Assembly: GCF_011306175.1 (NCBI RefSeq)
Contig: NZ_CP049914.1
Location: 1-64,000, forward strand
From: Vibrio sp. HDW18
GTDB lineage: Bacteria; Pseudomonadota; Gammaproteobacteria; Enterobacterales; Vibrionaceae
Direction of reading: 5' to 3'
Length of the DNA: 64,000 bases
Both the position numbers and the translations under genes were made by a program. This document shows, piece by piece, positions 56,141 through 64,000 of this stretch. The notes below the pieces were generated by a model, which was not told the DNA's origin, ran no database searches, and worked only from the letters and a program-made list of their open reading frames with translations. Numbering within the stretch: the stretch's first letter is position 1; the number at the start of each line of letters is the position of its first letter.

Positions 56141-57238
56141 TTATGGCTGATAGGTTGGGTAATCGGTCAGTCCTTGCTCACCGCCACCAAATAGCGTATT
56201 TGGATCGTGCTCCGCAAGTGGATAGCCATGCTGCAGACGCGCAGGCAGATCGGGATTGGCCACAAAAGGTCGGCCAAAGCCAATCATATCGGCTAACCCT
56301 TGCTCGATGGCAAACTCTGCTTTTTCTGCGCTATAGCGACCAGCGTAAATCAGCACACCTTGATAAGCTTCGCGTAATGCGCGTTTGAATGACACTGGCA
56401 TTTCTGGCGCATCATCCCAATCCACTTCAGCGATATGCAGATAAACAATGTCATGTTGATTGAGTAACGCTGCTGCCGCGGTGTAGGTTTCGATCGGATT
56501 GGCATCAACAGTACCATTGAGTGTGGTTAAGGGTGCTAAACGCACCCCAACCCGACCCGCACCGATGGCATCCACCAGAGCTGCAACCACTTGATCAAGA
56601 AAACGCAGTCGATTGGCAAGGCTGCCGCCATATTGATCGCTACGTTGGTTTGATTCCGAATCAATAAATTGGTTGACCAAATAGCCATTAGCCGCATGCA
56701 ATTCAATGCCATCAAAGCCTGCTTCGATCGCATTTAACGCCGCTTGACGATACTCAGCAATCACTTGATCAATATCCGCTTGCGTCATTGCTCTAGGCTC
56801 AACCACATCAACAAAACCAGGTTGATCGGTGCCATTATCCACGAAAACCTTGACCTTCTCGGCTTTCAAGGCAGACGAAGAGATCGGCTGCTTGCCACCA
56901 ATATTATCAGGATGAGTCACCCGCCCCACATGCCAAAGCTGAGCAAAAATTACACCGCCTTGCTCATGGACCCCTTGCGTTACTGTTTTCCAACCGGCAA
57001 TTTGCTGTGCCGTGTAGATCCCCGGCGTCCAAGCATAACCTTGCGCCATCGGCGAGATTTGTGTCCCTTCTGCCACAATCAATCCAGCAGAGGCGCGCTG
57101 GGCGTAATACGTCGCCATCATCTGATTGGCAAGATTGCCAGGCTGACTTGCGCGTGAGCGGGTCATCGGTGGCATCACAATCCGGTTTTTTAGGGTTAAT
57201 TGATCGAGTTTAATCGATTGAAACAAGACATTTTTCAT
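56141..57238 (-). CDS. NADH:flavin oxidoreductase / Old Yellow Enzyme (NemA-like)
   Basis: 365 residues: TIM-barrel FMN enzyme starting LFQSIKLDQLTLKNRIVMPPMTRSRA. Catalytic HAANGYLVNQF, then SNQRSDQYGGSLANRLRF and the phosphate-binding IGFGRPFVANPDL are present. It reduces alkenes such as N-ethylmaleimide or nitro compounds. The tyrosine of the usual active-site motif lies in HAANGYL. No repressor gene (nemR) adjoins. Confidence 0.92.
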   Translation of the reverse strand: MKNVLFQSIKLDQLTLKNRIVMPPMTRSRASQPGNLANQMMATYYAQRASAGLIVAEGTQISPMAQGYAWTPGIYTAQQIAGWKTVTQGVHEQGGVIFAQLWHVGRVTHPDNIGGKQPISSSALKAEKVKVFVDNGTDQPGFVDVVEPRAMTQADIDQVIAEYRQAALNAIEAGFDGIELHAANGYLVNQFIDSESNQRSDQYGGSLANRLRFLDQVVAALVDAIGAGRVGVRLAPLTTLNGTVDANPIETYTAAAALLNQHDIVYLHIAEVDWDDAPEMPVSFKRALREAYQGVLIYAGRYSAEKAEFAIEQGLADMIGFGRPFVANPDLPARLQHGYPLAEHDPNTLFGGGEQGLTDYPTYQP

Positions 57239-57495
57239 AACGATATCCTACTTACTGGTTTGGATCCGTTCGATGGCAGAAATTTGATTCTTCATCTGTG
57301 CGGGTAACACGCAGTTCACGCTAAATTGCTAGCAAGATACGGCAAATCATATCAACCATAAAATTATCCATCATTATCATGTTAATAAATTTTAGTTATG
57401 GTCAATCATAGAGCGCGGGAGGAATCGCGAAAGCGAACTTGAATTAATCTGATGGATAGAGAAAAAGGCGGATAGAGGCAAAAAGCAGATAGAGA

Positions 57496-57518
57496 AAGGG
57501 CTGGCAATGCCAGCCCTT
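57496..57518 (-). terminator. Hairpin downstream of ackA
   Basis: AAGGGCTGGC / GCCAGCCCTT, a 10-bp perfect stem with a 3-nt loop; on the minus strand it is followed by TCTCTATC, a weak U-tract. Confidence 0.65.
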
Positions 57519-57533
57519 GAAAAAGTGATGGGA

Positions 57534-58736
57534 TCACTTGCTATTTAGTAGTGCCATCGCTTGCGATACGATCACGAATTCTTCATTGGTCGGCATCACC
57601 AAAGCCACCGCATTAAGTAGCTCTGATTTAGCGATAATCCCCGCATTCCCAAAGCGGGCGGCTTGGTTGCCTTGCTCATCTTCGACAAAACCGAGCAGTT
57701 TTAGATTAGCTAAAATTTCGCGGCGGATCGGCAGTGAATTTTCACCAATCCCACCAGTGAAAATGATCGCATCCAGATGATCGAGTGGGATCAGGTAAGA
57801 GCCGATGTATTTCGCGACGCGATAGGTGAAAACTTCAAACGCCAACTTCGCGCCAGCATGGCCCTGCTCCATCGCTTCTAAAATACCACGCGCATCGGAA
57901 GTGAGGCCTGAAACGCCCAAGAAGCCAGATTTTTTATTCAGCGTGTCAAATACGCGCTCTTGACTCCAACCTTTTTTCATCAAAAATTCGATGATGCCGG
58001 GATCCAAATCACCGGAACGCGTACCCATCATTAAGCCCGCCAATGGGGTAAAGCCCATCGAAGTATCCACCGATTGACCATGACTGATCGCACACACCGA
58101 AGCACCGTTGCCTAGATGTACCGAAATAAAACTGGCTTGTTCAATCGGCTTATTGAGCATTTTCGCCGCTTCACGGCTGACATAATAGTGGCTGGTACCG
58201 TGGAAACCGTAGCGACGGATGCCGTACTGCTCATATAGCTCATGAGAAATTGCGCCTGTGAAGGCTTTTTTCGGCATAGTTTGGTGGAATGCGGTATCAA
58301 ATACCGCAAATTGTGGCAAGTGTGGGAAAGCCTCCATCGCGGCTTGAATACCTTTGGCACCGGCAGGGTTGTGCAGCGGAGCAAGATCGGCCAAGCGTTC
58401 AATTTCAGCCAAGACTTCTTGATCAATCCGCACCGTTGAGGTGAATTTTTCACCGCCATGGACAATACGGTGCCCGACGGCAACTAAGTCTTGTGCCAAA
58501 CCAAGACTCTCCATTAAGCCCACGATCCGGTTAATCGCATGTTGGTGATGATGATCCGCGGCAGTGATCGCCTCTGCCGTTTTTTCACCCTGATATTTCC
58601 AGCTAATCACCGCTTCAGGCAAGCCAAAGCACTCACCAAGACCTGAGATCAGCGCCTCACCAGTTTGGGAATCTATCACTGCAAACTTCAATGATGAGCT
58701 ACCAGAGTTTATAACCAACACATACGAATTCGACAT
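57534..58736 (-). CDS. ackA: Acetate kinase
   Basis: 400 residues from the ATG at 58736 (MSNSYVLVINSGSSSLKFAVID). ASKHA fold: NSGSSSLK at the N-terminus, VGHRIVHGG, HNPAG, FDTAFHQTMP, FHGTSHYYV, HLGNGAS and FTGGIGEN are all conserved. It interconverts acetyl phosphate and acetate with ATP. No pta gene is adjacent, so this is likely the second acetate kinase of the genome (V. cholerae has one on each chromosome, from memory). Confidence 0.95.
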   Translation of the reverse strand: MSNSYVLVINSGSSSLKFAVIDSQTGEALISGLGECFGLPEAVISWKYQGEKTAEAITAADHHHQHAINRIVGLMESLGLAQDLVAVGHRIVHGGEKFTSTVRIDQEVLAEIERLADLAPLHNPAGAKGIQAAMEAFPHLPQFAVFDTAFHQTMPKKAFTGAISHELYEQYGIRRYGFHGTSHYYVSREAAKMLNKPIEQASFISVHLGNGASVCAISHGQSVDTSMGFTPLAGLMMGTRSGDLDPGIIEFLMKKGWSQERVFDTLNKKSGFLGVSGLTSDARGILEAMEQGHAGAKLAFEVFTYRVAKYIGSYLIPLDHLDAIIFTGGIGENSLPIRREILANLKLLGFVEDEQGNQAARFGNAGIIAKSELLNAVALVMPTNEEFVIVSQAMALLNSK

Positions 58737-58992
58737 GGGGGCGGTATCCTGTTTCAAACGTTAAAAGGAAGTGTTTTTACTTCATCATTATAGAAATTTC
58801 ATTATTCAATAATTTTTGAATCTTTCAACTTTGTTTTAGTTTTTTGTGTGAGAGAAACGTTTTTTTGTTGATCTTAGACAACAATGGATTTCTTTCTAGG
58901 CGAGAAATATTTCTTTTTGTGAATTGCCATCAGCGCATAATCACTATGATCAGCGCTGAGACAGTACAGCAGAAGTGTGTAGCAGTATAGCG

Positions 58993-59307
58993 TTATGCTT
59001 GCTCGATTGGTTGCCAATTCAATTCAACCGTTTCGCGGCGGGCAAACATTACCAGATGCTTGCTGATCACCGCTTGCAAAGTGGTAACTTGTTGTTCAGT
59101 TTCAGCGCGGCATACAAAGGTCAATAACTGCTCGGCTTCATTAACGGTCAAGGTAGCGATCCCAGCAGAAAATTCGATCCGCCCCTCGCCCTCGACTTCA
59201 TCCCAAGTAGCAGTGGTTTTACGCGCGAAATGGCGACATAAAGTCACTAAATATTTGGCGACGTGTTCAGAGTGTAAACAAGCTTGTGATTGATAAGACA
59301 TAGGCAT
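58993..59307 (-). CDS. DUF2218-family protein
   Basis: 104 residues from the ATG at 59307 (MPMSYQSQACLHSEHVAKYLVTLCRHFARK). The pattern SEHVAKYL-x-x-LCRHFARK, followed by RIEFSAG-x-x-x-L and LQ-x-x-ISKHL-x-x-FARRE, is DUF2218. Family members are often next to iron-uptake genes; here vctC begins 50 bp upstream. The residues H19, H27 and later His could bind metal; function unknown. Confidence 0.85.
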   Translation of the reverse strand: MPMSYQSQACLHSEHVAKYLVTLCRHFARKTTATWDEVEGEGRIEFSAGIATLTVNEAEQLLTFVCRAETEQQVTTLQAVISKHLVMFARRETVELNWQPIEQA

Positions 59308-59376
59308 TTTTCCAGTATTAAAACCCACTCGGTAGGCTTAGCTCGAACAAAAACTGTGCAGCAATAGCGCTCCACA

Positions 59377-60141
59377 TCAGGTTGGAAGGGTATAAAGGCA
59401 CAAACGCTGTCCTTGCATCTCAATCACATTAAACGGCGTTTCGTAAATCGCACTCAGCACTGTCGATTCGATCACCTCGGCCACCGTACCAGTCGCCACC
59501 ACTTCACCTTTTTTCAAAGCGATGATTTTGTCAGCGTAACAAGAAGCAAAGTTGATGTCATGGATCACTACCACCACCGCTTTATTCAGCTCATGGGCTA
59601 AGCGGCGTAAGGTAGACATAATTTGTAGTGAGTGTTTGATATCTAAATTATTCAGTGGCTCATCCAGAAAAACGTAATCGGTATCTTGCGCCATCACCAT
59701 CGCAATAAATGCCAATTGGCGCTGACCACCACTTAACTCATCGAGATACTGGTATTGAATGGTTTCCAGATCGAGATACTCAATCGCTTGATTGATGATC
59801 TGCTCATCGTGGGCGGTCAATTTGCCTTGGCTATAGGGGAAACGGCCAAACGCAGTCAGCTCACGCACCGTGAAACGCATATTCAATACGTTAGATTGGC
59901 GCAGTACGGCCAGTTTTTGCGCCAACGCTTTGGTGTTCCAATCCACCAATTCGCGCTGTTCAATCCACACCTTACCCGCATCACGGTTAACCAAGCGGCT
60001 AGCCATGGACAGTAAGGTACTTTTACCAGCCCCATTCGGGCCAATGATCGCCGTCACCTGCCCTTTATCAAATTGGGCACTGGCCTCTTTCACCACACTT
60101 TTGCTGCCAAAATGTTTGGTCAATTTTTCCAGTTTGATCAT
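59377..60141 (-). CDS. vctC: Catechol siderophore ABC transporter ATPase VctC
   Basis: 254 residues: Walker A GPNGAGKST, signature LSGGQRQLA, Walker B YVFLDEPLNNLD and H-loop VVIHDINFA. FepC/BtuD-like. Two bases after the vctG stop. In V. cholerae VctPDGC imports ferri-vibriobactin and enterobactin-type catechols in parallel with ViuPDGC. Assignment to Vct rather than another catechol system rests on gene order and composition. Confidence 0.85.
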   Translation of the reverse strand: MIKLEKLTKHFGSKSVVKEASAQFDKGQVTAIIGPNGAGKSTLLSMASRLVNRDAGKVWIEQRELVDWNTKALAQKLAVLRQSNVLNMRFTVRELTAFGRFPYSQGKLTAHDEQIINQAIEYLDLETIQYQYLDELSGGQRQLAFIAMVMAQDTDYVFLDEPLNNLDIKHSLQIMSTLRRLAHELNKAVVVVIHDINFASCYADKIIALKKGEVVATGTVAEVIESTVLSAIYETPFNVIEMQGQRLCLYTLPT

Positions 60142-60143
60142 TG

Positions 60144-61094
60144 CTACACCACTTTATTGCGCAGTAACAGCGACAAAAAATAGATGCCGCCAATAAAATT
60201 GATCACCACACTCAAGGTGGTGCCAAAATGGAAGATTTTTTCGATAATCCATTGTCCAGAGAGCAACGCACACACCGACATCGCCGAAGTCGCGATCAGT
60301 AATGTGGAATGTCGATAGGAGCGAAACCATTCGCGAGTCAGGTTAGTCACCAGCAAGCCAAAAAAGAGAATCGGCCCAACGAGCGCTGTCGAAATCGAAA
60401 TCAGTAGCGCGCTGACCAGCAGCACATTACGCGTCACTTGCTGCACATCCACCCCCAAACTGATCGCATTATCGTGATCAAGCCAAAACACATCGAGCAG
60501 CCGATGTTGACGATATAACAACACACAGGCCAGCAGCAGTAATGGCGAAACCACATACACCAGTTGGGTATTCACATTATTAAAACTAGCAAACATATTG
60601 GCTTGGACGGCAGCGAAATCGTTGGGATCCATCAGCATGATAAAAAATGAAGCCACATTGGAAAATAGCTGGCCTAAAATCACCCCCAGTAACAGCAGCA
60701 CAATCAAATTGCGATGACCAGAGCGGAAATAAAAGGTGAACAACAAGGTTGAAAAGCTCAGCATTGCCGCGAGCGACAGTGAAAAATTCCAATACACATT
60801 GATTGCAATGCTACTCATGCCACCAAACAGCACCACCACCAGTACTTGGGTAAACATGTACAACGCATCAAAGCCCATAATACTCGGGGTTAGAATTCGG
60901 TTATGAGTAATGGTTTGAAACGCCAAAGATGACTGCGCAATCGCGATGCCCGCAAACACGATCGCCAGCACTTTGGGCACTCGGCGTGACAAAAAATATT
61001 GGTAGTTATCGGCGGTAAGCCCAATCCCGATAAATAATGCCGCAAACAGCAGCGATATTGCGATCAGCAGCAGTAATTTGCTTCTATCTTGCAT
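60144..61094 (-). CDS. vctG: Catechol siderophore ABC transporter permease VctG
   Basis: 316 residues, about nine TM helices, FecCD family. The conserved FecCD start RRVPKVLAIVFAGIAIAQSSLAFQTITHNRILTPSIMGFD is present, as is the LVTNLTREWF ATPase-contact segment. It overlaps vctD by 11 bp. Forms the inner-membrane channel with VctD. Confidence 0.85.
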   Translation of the reverse strand: MQDRSKLLLLIAISLLFAALFIGIGLTADNYQYFLSRRVPKVLAIVFAGIAIAQSSLAFQTITHNRILTPSIMGFDALYMFTQVLVVVLFGGMSSIAINVYWNFSLSLAAMLSFSTLLFTFYFRSGHRNLIVLLLLGVILGQLFSNVASFFIMLMDPNDFAAVQANMFASFNNVNTQLVYVVSPLLLLACVLLYRQHRLLDVFWLDHDNAISLGVDVQQVTRNVLLVSALLISISTALVGPILFFGLLVTNLTREWFRSYRHSTLLIATSAMSVCALLSGQWIIEKIFHFGTTLSVVINFIGGIYFLSLLLRNKVV

Positions 61095-62022
61095 TGCGCT
61101 GTCCTCGCAAAATTAAAGCAATAAAGATTGAACCACCCAAAATACTGATGATCATCGAAATCGGCACTTCGTATGGGAAAATAATCACCCGCCCAACCAG
61201 ATCACACACCAGCACAAACAGTGCGCCAAAAGTCGCGGTCAGTGGAATGTTTTTACGCAAATTATCGCCGTAATACAGGCTGACCAGATTAGGCACAATC
61301 AGTCCCAAGAAAGGTAATTGACCGACAATCATCACCACGGTTGCGGACATCATTGACACTAACGCCACCCCAATAATGATCACCTGCTGGTATTTGAGAC
61401 CAAGGTTAGTCGCAAAATCTTTGCCCATCCCAACCGCCGAGATCCGCGCAGCATATAAATAGCTGAAAATCGCTACCGGAATGGCGATATAGAGCAGTTC
61501 AAAGTCGCCTTTGAGCAGATTGGCGAAATTGGCCACCGCCCAACCGGAAAGGTTTTGAACTGCATCGTATTTATAAGCAATGAAGGTGGCGAGAGAGTCG
61601 ACCACATTACCAAAGATAATGCCAATTAAAGGCACAAAGATGACGTTTTTGAACTGAATACGCTGAATAAAAAACACAAACATCAGTGTACCCAACATCG
61701 AGATACCGAAAATCAACCACAGGTTTTGACCATGGCCAAACAGCACCAAACTCAGCACATAACCAAGCATGGCACACTCAACCGTGCCGGAAGTGGAAGG
61801 CGAAGCAAAGCGATTTTGACTCACCTGCTGCATAATCAGACCAGCGATACTTAACCCTGCGCCAGACAGGACAATCGCCAACAATCTTGGCACTCGGCTC
61901 ATCATCAGTAGCTGCCAAGCCGCCGGATCCCCTTGTAGCAGATCCGCTACTGACAGTTGTCCGACCCCAACCAGCAGTGAACAAGCACTCACTACCATTA
62001 AAACAAGCAATAACTTTTTCAA
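61084..62022 (-). CDS. vctD: Catechol siderophore ABC transporter permease VctD
   Basis: 312 residues, FecCD/BtuC family: MSRVPRLLAIVLSGAGLSIAGLIMQQVSQNRFASPSTSG and the coupling loop FLGLIVPNLVSLYYGDN. Second gene of vctPDGC, 46 bp after vctP. Confidence 0.86.
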   Translation of the reverse strand: MKKLLLVLMVVSACSLLVGVGQLSVADLLQGDPAAWQLLMMSRVPRLLAIVLSGAGLSIAGLIMQQVSQNRFASPSTSGTVECAMLGYVLSLVLFGHGQNLWLIFGISMLGTLMFVFFIQRIQFKNVIFVPLIGIIFGNVVDSLATFIAYKYDAVQNLSGWAVANFANLLKGDFELLYIAIPVAIFSYLYAARISAVGMGKDFATNLGLKYQQVIIIGVALVSMMSATVVMIVGQLPFLGLIVPNLVSLYYGDNLRKNIPLTATFGALFVLVCDLVGRVIIFPYEVPISMIISILGGSIFIALILRGQRNAR

Positions 62023-62068
62023 AGCTAACCTCAGCTTGAGAACTCAAGGAGGGTTTCCCCTCCTTGGT

Positions 62069-62980
62069 TTACTGCATACCAATCAATGCTTTCATATCTG
62101 CGACCATCTGTTCGGTGGCGGTCACGCCAGAGATGGCCACATACCAAGCATTCACATCAAGGTAAGCCAGATGTCCGTCTTGGTAGGCGGTGGTTGCTTT
62201 AACTAAATCATTTTCAAAAGCTCGGCGGATACCAACTTCACTTTTATTGACCAACTTGTCACGATCGACCACCAGCAGATTTTTCGGATTGTGCTGACGA
62301 ATATATTCATAAGAGATCAAATCGCCATGACCACTTTCTTTGACCACCGCAATCGTTTCACTAAAGCCAAAATCTTTAAACACCGAAGAAAAACGCGAAT
62401 TGGCACCAAAGGTTGTAATGTTGCCACCAGAGCTCATGACCAACATCGCATCATTATTGCGCTGTTGGTTATAGTCTGCGATCGCTTTAAATTGCACATC
62501 CAATTGGGCTATTTTGGCTTCAACCACGGACTCAATCGCAAACACTTTACCAAGGTTACGCCACTGCTGCTGGGTACTGACCCAGTAACCCGGTTCGTTC
62601 TCCGCAGCAAACACCATCGTTGGGGCGATTTTTGACAATTCTTGATAGTTCTTCGCCGCACGTGGCCCAATTACGATCAGATCCGGTTTATGGGTATAAA
62701 TTTTTTCAAAATCAGGTTCAAACTGTGACCCAGCACTAGGGTATTGATCCGTTTCGTATTTTGCTAAATAGCTCGGGGTACCATAAAATTTGGCCACCGC
62801 CACCGGCTCAATCCCAAAACTGTCCAGCGCATCTAACGCCCCGACACCAATCACCACCACTCGCTGTGGCTTTTGCTCAACCGTGGTTTTACCCAAACGA
62901 TGTTCAATTGTGACTGTGTCTGCCTGCACCGTAAACGAAGCTAATAAGCCTAATACCGCCCAATGAAGAAGTGATTTCAT
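62069..62980 (-). CDS. vctP: Periplasmic catechol siderophore-binding protein VctP
   Basis: 303 residues from the ATG at 62980 (MKSLLHWAVLGLLASFTVQADTVTIEHRLG); upstream codons are open but are not a signal peptide. Cleavable signal peptide without lipobox, so soluble periplasmic. Class III binding protein: VVVIGVGALDALDSFGIEPVAVAK, KPDLIVIGPRAAKNYQ and MVSSGGN-like loops. It delivers ferric catecholates to VctDGC. A Fur-like box sits 45-63 bp upstream, consistent with iron repression. The outer-membrane receptor gene (vctA in V. cholerae) is not in the window. Confidence 0.86.
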   Translation of the reverse strand: MKSLLHWAVLGLLASFTVQADTVTIEHRLGKTTVEQKPQRVVVIGVGALDALDSFGIEPVAVAKFYGTPSYLAKYETDQYPSAGSQFEPDFEKIYTHKPDLIVIGPRAAKNYQELSKIAPTMVFAAENEPGYWVSTQQQWRNLGKVFAIESVVEAKIAQLDVQFKAIADYNQQRNNDAMLVMSSGGNITTFGANSRFSSVFKDFGFSETIAVVKESGHGDLISYEYIRQHNPKNLLVVDRDKLVNKSEVGIRRAFENDLVKATTAYQDGHLAYLDVNAWYVAISGVTATEQMVADMKALIGMQ

Positions 62981-63024
62981 CCGTTGTTTCCGATGGTAAT
63001 GGAGATAAGCAAGATAATAGCTCT

Positions 63025-63043
63025 GATACTTATTCTCATTAAT
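63025..63043. promoter_or_regulatory. Putative Fur box upstream of vctP
   Basis: GATACTTATTCTCATTAAT matches 13 of 19 positions of the Fur consensus GATAATGATAATCATTATC, located in the promoter region of an iron-uptake operon. Confidence 0.65.
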
Positions 63044-63156
63044 GATGGGCAGTATCATAATCAAAATTGACCGCACAATGCAACTGTATAACTACATCTG
63101 CATGATAAGGGGCTGATTTGTGGTCGGCAGGGGAAAGATCATCAACCTGTTAGCAA

Positions 63157-63188
63157 CAAAAAAACAGCCCCAACATAGGTTGAGGCTG
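63157..63188 (-). terminator. Terminator of the chemotaxis receptor gene
   Basis: Reading leftwards: CAGCCTCAACC, TATG loop region, TTGGGGCTG, then TTTTTTT; 40 bp after the stop. Confidence 0.85.
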
Positions 63189-63229
63189 AAGGTAAAAATA
63201 GTCGCCCAATCAGTAGCGGGAAAACTGAC

Positions 63230-64000
63230 TTATAACTCAAAGCCTCCAACCAATTTATCCAGTTGTGCAGAGAGCCGCTGCAAATTGGCACTGGCTCGAC
63301 TCAACTCATCAGCAACCTGCGAAGTTTCAGAGGTTAGGTGATTGATGTCTTCCACATTACGGTTAATGTCTTCCACTACCGTCGATTGCTCTTCGGTCGC
63401 GGTCGCTACTTGGATATTCTGATCGTTAATTTGATCAATCTGACCATTAATTTCGGTCAGCGATTGATTGGCTTTCGCGGCAAAATCCACCACCACATCA
63501 CTTTGTGAACGGCCTTTTTCCATTGCTTCTACTGCACGATTTGACTCACTTTGCAGACGGTTGATCACTTGCTGAATCTCTTCGGTCGAGGCGGCGGAAC
63601 GGCTAGCCAGTGTACGAACCTCATCCGCTACCACCGCAAAACCACGTCCTTGCTCACCGGCGCGGGCCGCTTCGATTGCCGCATTTAATGCCAGCAAATT
63701 GGTTTGCTCTGAAATACTGCGAATCGTATCTAAGGTTGAACTAATGCCGTTGATCTGAGTGGCTAACGAAGTGACCACTTGAGTTGCACTGTCTAACTCG
63801 CTGGAGAGGGTTTGAATGCGTTGTTGTACTTCACCGACCACCTGTTTACCTTCACCAGAATGTAAAGTGGCTTGTTTGGCAACATCTGCCGCCATTGCGG
63901 CATTGGAAGCGATTTCGGCCACCGTGGCCCCTAATTCATGAATCGCAGTTGCTACCTGCACGGTTCTGTCACGTTGTGCCGCACAGTTGGTTTGAGTCGT
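63230..64000 (-). CDS. Methyl-accepting chemotaxis protein, C-terminal part
   Basis: The frame is open to the right edge, so the N-terminus (sensor, TM, HAMP) is outside the window; 257 codons to the stop are seen. The conserved hairpin tip of the signalling domain is intact: [72 protein letters not shown] forms the adaptation helix upstream. It ends [17 protein letters not shown] without a CheR-binding pentapeptide. A transmembrane or soluble receptor for CheA/CheW; ligand unknown. Whether it is HlyB-like cannot be told. Confidence 0.9.
   Translation of the reverse strand, partial: TTQTNCAAQRDRTVQVATAIHELGATVAEIASNAAMAADVAKQATLHSGEGKQVVGEVQQRIQTLSSELDSATQVVTSLATQINGISSTLDTIRSISEQTNLLALNAAIEAARAGEQGRGFAVVADEVRTLASRSAASTEEIQQVINRLQSESNRAVEAMEKGRSQSDVVVDFAAKANQSLTEINGQIDQINDQNIQVATATEEQSTVVEDINRNVEDINHLTSETSQVADELSRASANLQRLSAQLDKLVGGFEL

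Overview
The window looks like part of chromosome II of Vibrio cholerae or a very close relative (V. mimicus, V. metoecus or V. paracholerae cannot be excluded). The grounds are a 320-residue VchIntIA/IntI4-type integron integrase next to infC-rpmI-rplT, twelve VCR-type attC repeats, a catB cassette, a vctPDGC-like catechol siderophore transporter and a giant adhesin of the VCA0849 subclass.

1-10,952: the attI-proximal end of the superintegron. Cassettes run leftwards from attI (crossover near 10,733). Except for one reverse-oriented lipoprotein gene, all genes read leftwards and each is followed by a 120-123 bp VCR. From attI outwards the cassettes carry: DUF2971; a HEPN/AbiU2-like protein; an almost ORF-less cassette; DUF4282; an FRG-domain protein; a two-TM coiled-coil protein; an OLD-family ATPase/Toprim nuclease; the lipoprotein with its own promoter and terminator; BrnT/BrnA; two membrane proteins; a degenerate relative of the ORF-less cassette; and catB, cut by the window edge. 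Several resemble phage-defence or abortive-infection families. intI (10,953-11,915) has a near-perfect LexA box over its promoter.

11,997-31,144: mostly housekeeping genes. These are thrS-infC-rpmI-rplT (infC starts at ATT), gcvT divergent from gcvH-gcvP, an XRE regulator, a D-Ala-D-Ala carboxypeptidase, speA-speB, an MscS-like channel with mgtE, a methyltransferase, a YddG-like exporter and a CorC/HlyC-family membrane protein.

31,145-33,220: an apparently empty 0.9-kb gap holds, on the minus strand, a CsrB/CsrC-family regulatory RNA with about 20 GGA motifs, a strong terminator and an upstream GacA/VarA-type box. It is followed by a deaminase and a LysE-family exporter.

33,413-51,591: a 3,955-residue type I-secreted adhesin has an N-terminal retention module, LapG-type cleavage motifs, seven near-identical 432-bp repeats and C-terminal RTX nonapeptides. 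Next comes a tightly packed six-gene minus-strand operon: ABC ATPase, FtsX/MacB-like permease, LolA-like protein, outer-membrane barrel protein, LytS-type kinase and LytTR regulator. ERIC-like elements lie at both ends of this operon.

51,964-64,000: an aldo/keto reductase, a periplasmic alpha-amylase (MalS-like), cytochrome b561, an Old Yellow Enzyme, acetate kinase, a DUF2218 protein, vctC-vctG-vctD-vctP behind a Fur-like box, and the 3' part of a chemotaxis receptor gene. From memory of N16961, several of these blocks are not neighbours there, so this chromosome may be rearranged.
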